Shown here: positions 1 to 5,543 of the stretch, in pieces
Numbering within the stretch: the stretch's first letter is position 1
Layout of the letters: each line of letters begins with the position of its first letter
NCBI GenBank assembly: GCA_020355105.1
Contig: CP070658.1
Span: forward strand, 16,913 to 22,491
DNA: 5,579 nt
Direction of reading: 5' to 3'
Source of the DNA: Candidatus Thorarchaeota archaeon
GTDB taxonomy: Archaea; Asgardarchaeota; Thorarchaeia; Thorarchaeales; Thorarchaeaceae
The notes under the pieces: generated by a model
Told to the model about the DNA's origin: nothing
The model's input: the letters and a program-made list of their open reading frames with translations, nothing else
Databases searched by the model: none
Position numbers and translations under genes: made by a program

Positions 1-1187
1 ATTGCATCGGAACCAACTTCCTGGCTCAGAAGTGCATTCGAGTAGTGAATTACTGCGAGGACCTGGATGACCCCTGTTTCATCCCTCTCTCAAATCTGCT
101 TGATGCTCATCAGCAGAAGTTGTTTAGGGCAACAGCTCTATTGCACGACGTGGGCCATCCGCCAACGTCACATTCAATCGAATACGCTCTCCGTAGCTGG
201 GCTGGCATAGACCATCTCGATCTCGGCACATTCCTGATAATGAACAGTGGTCTGTCGGATATACTCTCTCAGAATGACATTGAGCCCAAGCTCATAGTGG
301 AGGTCCTCAGACGTAGGTCAAAAGACCCTGTGATCTGTCTGCTTTCCGAATTCGTAGATCATCCTCTGGATATCGACAAGACTGACTATCTCATTAGAGA
401 TGCACACTTCAGCGGCGTTGAGCTCGGAATCTTTCCGGCGGAACGAGTCATGATGACCAACAGAGTTGTGCGTGATAGGGATGGGAACTACATTCGTGCA
501 TTCATGCTCAAGGCCTTGCATTCATTGGAGTCCTTGATTCTCAGCAGGAATTGGATGTTCAGTGACCTCTACCTCCACCATGCGGTCAAGCTCGCTGAGG
601 CGTTGATATCAAAAGCAACCTACTTCCGAATGCAGGAGGAAAATCTCTCAAGAAATGAGTGCTATGGGTTCTTCACAAGAATGACAGACGCAGACCTGTA
701 CCGATGGCTCAGTGAATCAGACACTGCCTTTGTCAGAGAGTATGCTTCTAGAATCCGCTATCGACGCCTGTTCAAGGTCGTACTCTCTCGTTCTCTGGCT
801 GTCTTCGACCCTGAATTGAGGGGTGAACTAGTGGCAACCCTTGGGGATATCAAGAAGCTGATTGACCTCGAAATTGAGGTCGCCGAGGATCCGGGGAAGG
901 TCATCATTGACGTGGTCGATCCGGAACTTGGTGAGAAGACCCTCGGAGCTATACCTCTACTAGTTGGAGGGGAGAACACTGGCATTGGAATCGTTGCACT
1001 GGAAGAAGTGAACGAGGGGAAGCCGCTAATGAAGATTCTCAAGCAACAGAAGATGACCCTTCCGTCCGTCAGAGTGTATTCCGATGCCGAGGACGCGAAA
1101 GGAATCCGAAAGAGATTCAATCAGCTCTTTCCGGTAGATGAAGACACCGACATGTATCTCAATGACTATGACATGACTGAGGCCTGA
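1..1187 (+). CDS. HD-superfamily (d)NTP phosphohydrolase, 5'-truncated by window edge
   Basis: This is a metal-dependent phosphohydrolase of the COG1078-like HD family, whose characterised members (e.g. the Enterococcus EF1143 type) hydrolyse dNTPs. The frame is open from the first full codon at position 3. The residues before the GTG at 45 (IGTNFLAQ...) match the family segment that follows the first metal-binding His (R-x-x-H-S-hydrophobic-G), so the true start and that His lie left of the window, and GTG 45 is not the start. The central HD pair is in LLHDVGHPPTSH (codons at 144-149 for His-Asp). The distal Asp motif IDKTDYLIRD (about 372-401) is followed by the family-typical F-S-G-V segment. 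The C-terminal half is less recognisable. The gene ends 13 nt before the convergent RNase III-like gene. The family call is firm. The exact substrate is not shown by the sequence, and a role in dNTP pool control or defence would be inference. Confidence 0.88.
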   Translation, partial: CIGTNFLAQKCIRVVNYCEDLDDPCFIPLSNLLDAHQQKLFRATALLHDVGHPPTSHSIEYALRSWAGIDHLDLGTFLIMNSGLSDILSQNDIEPKLIVEVLRRRSKDPVICLLSEFVDHPLDIDKTDYLIRDAHFSGVELGIFPAERVMMTNRVVRDRDGNYIRAFMLKALHSLESLILSRNWMFSDLYLHHAVKLAEALISKATYFRMQEENLSRNECYGFFTRMTDADLYRWLSESDTAFVREYASRIRYRRLFKVVLSRSLAVFDPELRGELVATLGDIKKLIDLEIEVAEDPGKVIIDVVDPELGEKTLGAIPLLVGGENTGIGIVALEEVNEGKPLMKILKQQKMTLPSVRVYSDAEDAKGIRKRFNQLFPVDEDTDMYLNDYDMTEA

Positions 1188-1200
1188 CAGCTCGCGAGTA

Positions 1201-1887
1201 CTATCGAGTCAATTTGGGAACTAGGTCCTTGACCTTCTGGAAGCCGTGTTCGATGTAAACGATTCCGTAGATGGCCTCAGTGAGCGTGCCCTTGTCATGG
1301 TCTATCTCCGACATGCTAGGTTCCACAGGGTCAAAGTGGATGCGATGTTCATACAACCCCCACTCGTCGCACACCTTTGCAAGATGTTCGTTACTCACCA
1401 AGTCTGCTCGTCGCTGAGTGAGTGTTCCGACATCCGTGGCCTTTGGTTGCCATATATGATGCAACACAGCCATCGAAATGGCCGCGTCACCGACGAGTGC
1501 CAGCGCCTTCGCCATCTCGCTCAACGAAACCAATACATGAAAGACCTCATCATCTAGAGGGCTCTGCTCGCCAGAGGCATAATGAATCTCAAGCTCACTG
1601 AACAGGTTCTTGGTGCTTGGCTGAAACATTGCCACTTGGAGCAGCTCATTGGTCTTCAATGATATGCCAAGCTCAGATTCAAGGCGGACGGAGAGTCTGT
1701 CTTGTATTCGATCGAGGGATAGAATGATTTCATCAAGCTGCTCTCGCCACCTCTTGGTCTTCCGGAGGGTCCGCGTATTCTGCTTGGGTGTTTCGCTTTC
1801 AGTTCTAGTCACCGCATCAAGGAGCACCTGCAGTTTCTCCTGCAGTTCAATTGGCTCCCAAGAGAGGCCCTTCTCTCCCTGAGTCAT
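1201..1887 (-). CDS. RNase III-fold protein with degenerate catalytic site, no dsRBD
   Basis: The 228-residue protein has an RNase III domain at about residues 68-225. LGISLKTNELLQVAMFQPS (73-91) matches the family's opening LGY.F.n.eLL..AltH.S. ALVGDAAIS (130-138) matches the signature NERLEFLGDA. TLTQRRADLVSNEHLA (155-170) matches the family helix L...R..LV.N..LA. TEAIYGIVYIEHGF (203-216) matches D..EA.iGAiYld.G. D134 (E. coli D45) and E204 (E117) are kept, but the positions of E38, E41 and D114 appear as K127, A130 and T201. The N-terminal 65 residues are charged and probably helical, and no dsRNA-binding domain follows. The ATG at 1887 has a GAGG site just after the stop codon of the upstream gene (8-nt gap), so the two genes form an operon. 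It could be a non-catalytic RNA-binding or structural RNase III-like protein, or one with a rearranged active site. The fold call is good; activity is unknown. Confidence 0.75.
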   Translation of the reverse strand: MTQGEKGLSWEPIELQEKLQVLLDAVTRTESETPKQNTRTLRKTKRWREQLDEIILSLDRIQDRLSVRLESELGISLKTNELLQVAMFQPSTKNLFSELEIHYASGEQSPLDDEVFHVLVSLSEMAKALALVGDAAISMAVLHHIWQPKATDVGTLTQRRADLVSNEHLAKVCDEWGLYEHRIHFDPVEPSMSEIDHDKGTLTEAIYGIVYIEHGFQKVKDLVPKLTR

Positions 1888-1895
1888 CTAACCTC

Positions 1896-2678
1896 TCACT
1901 CCCTCGGAAGAACGCGCGTGAGGGCCGTTTCGCCCTCCTTGTGGCGAACGAAGAAGGCAGTTATGGAGTAGTGCATCGCCAAGAGTGAAAGGGCCAGGAC
2001 GATGAGTGGCGGCCCGGCAGAGAGATCAATGACGAGGTCGTTTTGAGTTATGTTGTCCACTATGATCTTGTCTATTTCCCTTTGAGTCGCCATCAGGTCT
2101 CCTGGGATGTTGGTGTCGAAGTTTCCGGCCGAGTCCACAGGCAAGTCATTCCATTCTATTTCCCACTTGGCTTTGGCGCCATCGGGAAGGTATCGGTCTA
2201 GGTCACGGGAGGACCCTCTTGTGAACGTCCTGTCTTCAACGATGACATGTACTTTTGCCACATCAAACTCCTTCTGGTCATTCAACCAAGTGACAAACGG
2301 TCGCTGATCTTCAGGTCGTGACATTGATGTGAGCAAGACAATCGGTCGAGTCACCCCCAACACTCTTCTCACTGAGTGCACAGCCCATGGGGTCAAGGCA
2401 AACTTCCTGAGTTGAGAGTCCTTTCTGCTCGTAATGATTCCGAGCTCCTCGAGCCGCTTAGTGTTAAAGTATAGCTTCGGGTCTGTCACATTGAAGTCGG
2501 CCAGGTTAACTTTCTCAGCTCCCGCCTCTAGAGCCTGAGCGGCCATGTCCTTTCTGATGGCTTCCCTCAGCTCCTTACCACTCTTATGACCACCCTCAAG
2601 CTGGTCCAGAATGACTCTGCGGACCCTGACACTTTCTACCTCTCGCTGAATCACTTGGTCCGCCGTTTCCCAGAACAT
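1896..2678 (-). CDS. Winged-helix protein with C-terminal CARF-like Rossmann domain
   Basis: Starting at the ATG at 2678 gives 260 residues; an in-frame GTG at 2696 would add six. The ATG is preferred because AGAGGT lies 6 nt upstream and the TATA run predicts transcription starting near 2690, downstream of the GTG. Residues about 15-97 look like a winged helix: VRRVILDQLEGGHKSGKEL, then LYFNTKRLEELGIITSRKD and a basic wing. Residues about 111-260 look Rossmann-like: beta strand PIVLLTSMSRPED, a second strand VAKVHVIVED, and LVIDLSAGPPLIVLALSLLA, which resembles the CARF/Csa3 motif of a strand, a small Gly-rich turn (T-G-G-T/K) and a hydrophobic helix. Here the turn reads SAGPP. In Csa3 and DUF6293-type regulators the sensor domain comes first and the winged helix second; here the order is reversed. 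It probably binds DNA and a ligand, possibly a cyclic oligonucleotide (inference). It is the first gene of the operon with the RNase III-like gene. No CRISPR array is visible. Confidence 0.65.
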   Translation of the reverse strand: MFWETADQVIQREVESVRVRRVILDQLEGGHKSGKELREAIRKDMAAQALEAGAEKVNLADFNVTDPKLYFNTKRLEELGIITSRKDSQLRKFALTPWAVHSVRRVLGVTRPIVLLTSMSRPEDQRPFVTWLNDQKEFDVAKVHVIVEDRTFTRGSSRDLDRYLPDGAKAKWEIEWNDLPVDSAGNFDTNIPGDLMATQREIDKIIVDNITQNDLVIDLSAGPPLIVLALSLLAMHYSITAFFVRHKEGETALTRVLPRE

Positions 2679-2684
2679 TGGCAA

Positions 2685-2690
2685 ACCTCT
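2685..2690 (-). promoter_or_regulatory. Shine-Dalgarno site choosing ATG 2678
   Basis: On the minus strand AGAGGT lies 6 nt before the ATG at 2678-2676. The alternative GTG (2696-2694) has only a weaker purine stretch upstream and lies at or before the transcription start predicted from the TATA run. Confidence 0.55.
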
Positions 2691-2710
2691 GAACACGCTT
2701 CTTTCTATAA

Positions 2711-2732
2711 GATATATATATACTGTGTATAT
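2711..2732 (-). promoter_or_regulatory. TATA element and overlapping palindrome, promoter of wHTH-CARF/RNase III operon
   Basis: An alternating TA run (2712-2721) lies about 25 bp upstream of a transcription start near 2690 and is the best archaeal TATA candidate for the minus-strand operon. It overlaps a perfect inverted repeat ATATAC-TGT-GTATAT (2718-2732). Because the first gene of the operon encodes a winged-helix protein, this could be an autoregulatory operator. In so AT-rich a stretch the palindrome could also be chance. Confidence 0.5.
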
Positions 2733-2890
2733 GTGTCCTTTTCTTAAAGAAATATCGAAATAGCCAATTACGGATTTCGCCCCGACATGCTGTCTAATGA
2801 CGGTCTACGAATGTAGTAAAACCGTAAGAAATACACGACCTATGTATATCCCGTATGAAGTGCCAAAAATCGAGACTTATGCGACGAAGT

Positions 2891-2899
2891 CTTAAATAT
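2891..2899 (+). promoter_or_regulatory. TATA box of actin gene
   Basis: CTTAAATAT, preceded by the purine-containing CGAAG that could act as a BRE, fits the archaeal promoter consensus. A start about 25 bp downstream (near 2920) gives a leader of roughly 80 nt. A second, weaker candidate is TATGTATAT at 2841-2849. The rest of the intergenic region 2697-2999 shows no gene. Confidence 0.55.
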
Positions 2900-2926
2900 G
2901 GTATATTCAGCACGTACATCAACGAA

Positions 2927-2940
2927 GAGTTCCAGAACTC
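2927..2940. repeat. Perfect palindrome in actin leader
   Basis: GAGTTC-CA-GAACTC is a perfect inverted repeat located just after the predicted actin transcription start. Its CAGAAC half (2933-2938) could alternatively pair with GTTCTG at 2957-2962. It may be an operator or a leader hairpin; nothing in the sequence decides which. Confidence 0.4.
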
Positions 2941-2983
2941 CGAGTTGAGATTCTAGGTTCTGAGATCTGCTACGAAAACAAAA

Positions 2984-2989
2984 AGAGGA
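2984..2989 (+). promoter_or_regulatory. Shine-Dalgarno site of actin gene
   Basis: AGAGGA lies about 10 nt before the ATG at 3000, a slightly long but acceptable spacing. It supports the chosen start, which also puts the actin N-terminus in the right place relative to the phosphate-1 loop. Confidence 0.5.
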
Positions 2990-2999
2990 CCGAAATAAA

Positions 3000-4139
3000 A
3001 TGGCTGAAGACGAGTTCCTTGGCGCGAAGCCCATTGTCATTGACAACGGCACTGGACTGAGTAAGAACGGATACGCCGGCGAAGATCAGCCACGAAGTGT
3101 TTGGCCTACACTGATTGGATACCCAAGATACGAGTCAATCATGACTGATGTTGACCACTATACACGAGACTACTACATCGGTGAAGAAGCCATCAACCTG
3201 CGTGGTGTGCTGCGATTGGTATACCCAATCACACACGGCGTCATTGACGACTGGGACGCCATCGAGAAGATATGGAGTTACACATTCTATAACGACTTGA
3301 AGGTTGACCCAAGTGAGAATCCTGTACTCCTTACAGAGGCTCCATTCAACCCGCGTGAGAACCGGGAGAGAATGGCCTCGGTGATGTTTGATAACTTCGG
3401 TGTTCCCGCAGTGTACGTTGCCACACAGGCAGTGTTGTCGCTATACGCGTCCGGAAGAACGACGGGGCTTGTTATTGACTCTGGTGACGGTGTGACACAC
3501 ATAGTCCCTATCTATGAGGGCTTTGCTATCACTCACGCCATCAAGAGAATCGATCTTGCAGGTCGTGACATCACTGAGTACCTGCGTCGACTGCTCAGGC
3601 AGAGAGGCTACTCCTTCGTGAGCGGTGCAGAGAAAGAGATTGTCCGAGATGTTAAGGAGAAGCTCTGCTATGTTGCCCTTGATCCTGAGAGGGAGAGGAC
3701 AGTAGCAGACAAGGCTGGTGTTGACAAGCCTTACATGCTGCCAGACGGTGAGGTAATCACTGTCGGCGCGGAGAGGTTCCAGGCTCCTGAGCTGTTCTTC
3801 AATCCGAGCGCAATCGGTCTTGACACCCAACCACTAGACGACCACATCGTTGAGTCAATCAAGGCATGTGACGTCGACCTGCGACGTGACCTGTACGCCA
3901 ACGTTGTGTTGTCAGGTGGTTCGACAATGTTCCCCGGACTGAAGGAGAGACTCCACAAGGAAATCACCGAGCTAGTTCCTGAGAACATCGAGGTCCGTAT
4001 CATTGCTCCACCCGAGAGACAGTACTCTGTCTGGATTGGTGGAAGCATCCTCGCCTCACTGAAGACCTTCCAGAAGATGTGGGTCAGCAGGAAGGAGTTC
4101 GAGGAAGCAGGACCCGAAGTCATCCACAGGTGTATCTAG
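3000..4139 (+). CDS. Asgard actin (Lokiactin family)
   Basis: This is an ATP-binding, filament-forming cytoskeletal protein. Its 379 residues compare with 375 for eukaryotic actins, and it aligns over the full length. The phosphate-1 loop is DNGTGLSKNGYAGED (15-29), with D15 equal to actin D11. Q143, D160 and H167 match the catalytic Q137, D154 and H161. H79 in YPITHG matches the methylated H73. DVKEKLCYVALD (217-228), SGGSTMFPG (305-313) and SVWIGGSILASL (343-354) are nearly actin-identical, and the C-terminus HRCI lacks one Lys compared with HRKCF. The D-loop (44-61) is rewritten and two residues longer; it keeps the M44 equivalent (M48), and V51 stands where actin has M47. The adenine-contacting K336 is Q341. 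The fit is much closer to actin than to Arps or to crenactin. The gene is divergent from the wHTH-CARF operon, with its own promoter, and is followed by a hairpin. A decayed duplicate of its 3' end lies downstream. Confidence 0.97.
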   Translation: MAEDEFLGAKPIVIDNGTGLSKNGYAGEDQPRSVWPTLIGYPRYESIMTDVDHYTRDYYIGEEAINLRGVLRLVYPITHGVIDDWDAIEKIWSYTFYNDLKVDPSENPVLLTEAPFNPRENRERMASVMFDNFGVPAVYVATQAVLSLYASGRTTGLVIDSGDGVTHIVPIYEGFAITHAIKRIDLAGRDITEYLRRLLRQRGYSFVSGAEKEIVRDVKEKLCYVALDPERERTVADKAGVDKPYMLPDGEVITVGAERFQAPELFFNPSAIGLDTQPLDDHIVESIKACDVDLRRDLYANVVLSGGSTMFPGLKERLHKEITELVPENIEVRIIAPPERQYSVWIGGSILASLKTFQKMWVSRKEFEEAGPEVIHRCI

Positions 4140-4152
4140 ACCCCCAGTTTCC

Positions 4153-4178
4153 GAAGGTGGGCTGCAAAGCCCTCCTTC
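4153..4178 (+). terminator. 3' hairpin after actin, copy 1
   Basis: GAAGG-T-GGGCT, loop GCAA, then AGCCC-T-CCTTC makes a ten-pair stem with one T/T mismatch and a GNRA-type tetraloop, starting 13 nt after the actin stop and followed by a pyrimidine-rich tail. It may act as a terminator or a 3' UTR stabiliser. Similar copies follow the next two genes. Confidence 0.6.
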
Positions 4179-4253
4179 AAACTTCTATTTCTCTCGGAAA
4201 CGCTAAGCTTGAATCAGATTGGAATTCTCCTCGTTTTGTTTCTCTACCTCTGC

Positions 4254-4269
4254 TACATATCTTATTATG
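4254..4269 (+). promoter_or_regulatory. Possible TATA region of the 155-aa gene
   Basis: The AT-rich stretch around CATATCTTATTATG lies about 25 bp before a plausible start near 4290 and 55-70 bp before the GTG start. It is a weak promoter candidate. Apart from the hairpin, the gap between the actin stop and 4311 shows nothing else. Confidence 0.35.
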
Positions 4270-4311
4270 CACATATCTTCTTAGACGCACATCAGTGAAC
4301 CCAACGAAGTT

Positions 4312-4322
4312 GAGGTAGAGGT
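4312..4322 (+). promoter_or_regulatory. Tandem Shine-Dalgarno sequence deciding GTG 4325
   Basis: GAGGTAGAGGT contains two GAGGT cores. The first ends 8 nt before the GTG at 4325, the ideal spacing; the second is too close. An in-frame stop at 4316-4318 rules out any start further upstream. Confidence 0.6.
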
Positions 4323-4324
4323 AT

Positions 4325-4792
4325 GTGACGTATACTAAGAAGGAATTGAGGAACTACCTCAAGGATCTGCTAAAAGGAAAAGCCGAACTAGCAGACTTCT
4401 CCTTCGAGTATCAATCTGGACACACTGCATATTATTCACGCCTCAGAATCACTGTGACTTCCGACAAGATTGTACATTGGAAGATACCAAAAGGAACACC
4501 AGTCGATATCAAGAAAGAAACCAAGGCCGCTAAAAAGAGAGATATTGCGTTTTCTAATGACAAGCTATCTGTCTTCATACAAGAGTTAGTTAAGACGAAG
4601 ATATGGGACTTGGAGAATTGTTCAGAAAGAGCACTCCCTAATGCTGCGGTGCTCACGTTTTCGATTAGAGATAATGACCATCTTTTGTTCGAACAAAAGG
4701 TGTGGGAGAGCTGCAGATTTGACGATAAGAAGACAAAGGAACTGCTAAGAACCATCGCTGCAAACATCCCTCTCGACTGGACTCCTCCATAG
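4325..4792 (+). CDS. Hypothetical protein, 155 aa, function unknown
   Basis: I do not recognise this protein. GTG is the only credible start: an in-frame stop lies 7 nt upstream, a strong GAGG site precedes the GTG, and no other Met codon occurs in the frame. It is soluble, with no signal peptide or membrane segment. The N-terminus is basic and helical (TKKELRNYLKDLLKGKAEL). A strand-rich part follows (38-53), then a lysine-rich stretch (62-72), a helix LSVFIQELVKTKIWDLE (81-97), strands VLTFSIRDNDHLLFEQKVW (109-127) and a final helix (135-147). The plan of strand, helix ending in a Trp, then two hydrophobic strands loosely recalls small domains such as DUF6438; this is a weak impression and no assignment is made. 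Codon use looks more AT-rich than in actin (by eye). It lies between the intact actin and the actin remnant, which begins directly after its stop. Confidence 0.75.
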   Translation: MTYTKKELRNYLKDLLKGKAELADFSFEYQSGHTAYYSRLRITVTSDKIVHWKIPKGTPVDIKKETKAAKKRDIAFSNDKLSVFIQELVKTKIWDLENCSERALPNAAVLTFSIRDNDHLLFEQKVWESCRFDDKKTKELLRTIAANIPLDWTPP

Positions 4793-4796
4793 GTTG

Positions 4797-5014
4797 GCCA
4801 CTGATTGGTTCTAAACATTATGAACCAGCAGGATCAGAAACTCCTGCAGTTTTGCGTACGCTCCTTTATCTGTTGAGATCATTCCCTGTATGACGATGAC
4901 CGTTGAAGACGGATAGCATGCAGCTAGGGCACTATCCTTACGCCTAGTTCTGAATCAACTCGAATAGTGATGTAGGGAAAACGCAGGACCTGAAGTCATG
5001 ACAGGTCTATTTAG
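4797..5014 (+). pseudogene. Decayed duplicate of the actin 3' end
   Basis: This stretch is collinear with the last 220 nt or so of the actin gene. Anchors in the same order and near-equal spacing are GGTTC (3918 vs 4807), ACTCC (3950 vs 4840), TCCT (3977 vs 4862), ATCATT (3999 vs 4878), a CTGAA...GATGT block, and GCAGGACC (4107 vs 4983). The last block aligns with the actin C-terminal codons and downstream flank (4107-4183 against 4983-5059) at about 65 of 79 hand-aligned columns, and includes a TAG at 5012-5014 matching the actin stop. Small indels and stops break every frame, and the first 900 nt or so of the gene are missing. It looks like the leftover of a tandem actin paralogue, replaced upstream by the 155-aa gene. 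Confidence 0.75.
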
Positions 5015-5027
5015 ACCAACAGTTTCT

Positions 5028-5054
5028 GAAGGCAAGGCCTCAAAGCCCTACTTC
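5028..5054 (+). repeat. Decayed 3' hairpin, copy 2
   Basis: GAAG...CTTC with an inner GGC...GCC matches the post-actin hairpin in sequence and position (13 nt after the relic stop), but pairing is weaker. It may serve as the 3' end of the 155-aa transcript. Homology to the actin downstream flank fades out near CTTGAATCA (4208 vs 5093). From there to 5155 nothing else is seen. Confidence 0.55.
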
Positions 5055-5155
5055 AAACTCTCTTTATTCACACATGCAGAATCATCAGATTACTTGAATC
5101 ATTCTTGAACCCGATTCTTCCACAGAGTTCAAATCCAATCATGCTCACGATTCTT

Positions 5156-5162
5156 AGAGGGG
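5156..5162 (+). promoter_or_regulatory. Shine-Dalgarno site deciding TTG 5169
   Basis: AGAGGGG, with its GAGG core ending 8 nt before the TTG at 5169, selects this start over the rest of the open frame, which runs back to a stop at 5106 without an ATG or GTG. Confidence 0.5.
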
Positions 5163-5168
5163 ATTACG

Positions 5169-5363
5169 TTGGTTTCCCGAGAAATCAGGTTCTCATTTGG
5201 TGGATTGTTAGTCCTGATGGCTTCGTTGCCAATTGGGATAGCGGTGCTAGGAAATGTTCCTGCACTGAATGTTGGATTGCTGATAAGCTGGGGTGTACCT
5301 GGTCTACTAATTGGATTCATAGGATTCTACATGATTGCAGACGCACTTTTCGGCACCACCTAG
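5169..5363 (+). CDS. Small two-helix membrane protein, 64 aa
   Basis: I do not recognise a family. The TTG start is chosen because of the well-spaced GAGG site. The short N-terminus carries two Arg (VSREIRF), followed by two hydrophobic segments: about 9-29 (FGGLLVLMASLPIGIAVLG) and about 35-61 (VGLLISWGVPGLLIGFIGF and on). The turn between them contains NVPALN. The Gly- and Pro-containing helices and the positive-inside rule suggest a hairpin with both ends in the cytoplasm. A strong hairpin lies directly after the stop, which supports a real transcription unit. The alternative is a chance hydrophobic frame, but the start site and the 3' hairpin make a gene more likely. Confidence 0.6.
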   Translation: MVSREIRFSFGGLLVLMASLPIGIAVLGNVPALNVGLLISWGVPGLLIGFIGFYMIADALFGTT

Positions 5364-5365
5364 TA

Positions 5366-5397
5366 TCCGAAGACGGGGTGCAAAGCGCCCCTTCGGA
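5366..5397 (+). terminator. 3' hairpin after the 64-aa gene, copy 3
   Basis: TCCGAA-(GAC)-GGGGTGC, loop AAA, then GCGCCCC-TTCGGA forms a stem of 13 pairs (one G-U) with a three-base bulge, two bases after the stop codon. The 52-nt segment 5359-5410 matches 4143-4194 after actin at 40 positions without gaps. The hairpin is kept although the pairing register differs. Confidence 0.6.
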
Positions 5398-5543
5398 CCT
5401 CTATTGATCTTCAGCATTAGCAGCCGAAGGTTATACTGGGAACTTGTGTATTCCATGCTCGAATCTCATCGACAAAAGGCGAAACTGCAAAAAGATCGCT
5501 GCGGGACGTCTTTGGCTTTCGTTTCTAGACTCCAACAAATCCC

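Noticed and set aside
45..1187. GTG at 45 as the true start of the HD gene
   Set aside because: The frame is open to the window edge, and the upstream residues match the family segment after the first metal-binding His.
1246..1882. Plus-strand frames across the RNase III-like gene
   Set aside because: The minus-strand frame shows clear RNase III motifs; the opposite frames have none.
2697..2999. CRISPR array or tRNA in the intergenic region next to the CARF-like gene
   Set aside because: No regularly spaced direct repeats and no cloverleaf were seen; only promoter-type elements and short palindromes.
3441..4123. Long minus-strand frames inside actin (3441-3830 and 3731-4123)
   Set aside because: They are antisense shadows of a strongly conserved coding gene.
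4079..4318. 79-codon plus-strand frame overlapping the actin 3' end
   Set aside because: It overlaps actin in another frame, runs through the hairpin and promoter region, and has no protein-like pattern.
4432..4818. 128-codon minus-strand frame opposite the 155-aa gene
   Set aside because: It is Ser/Phe-rich shadow composition with no start signal, while the plus frame has a strong GAGG site.
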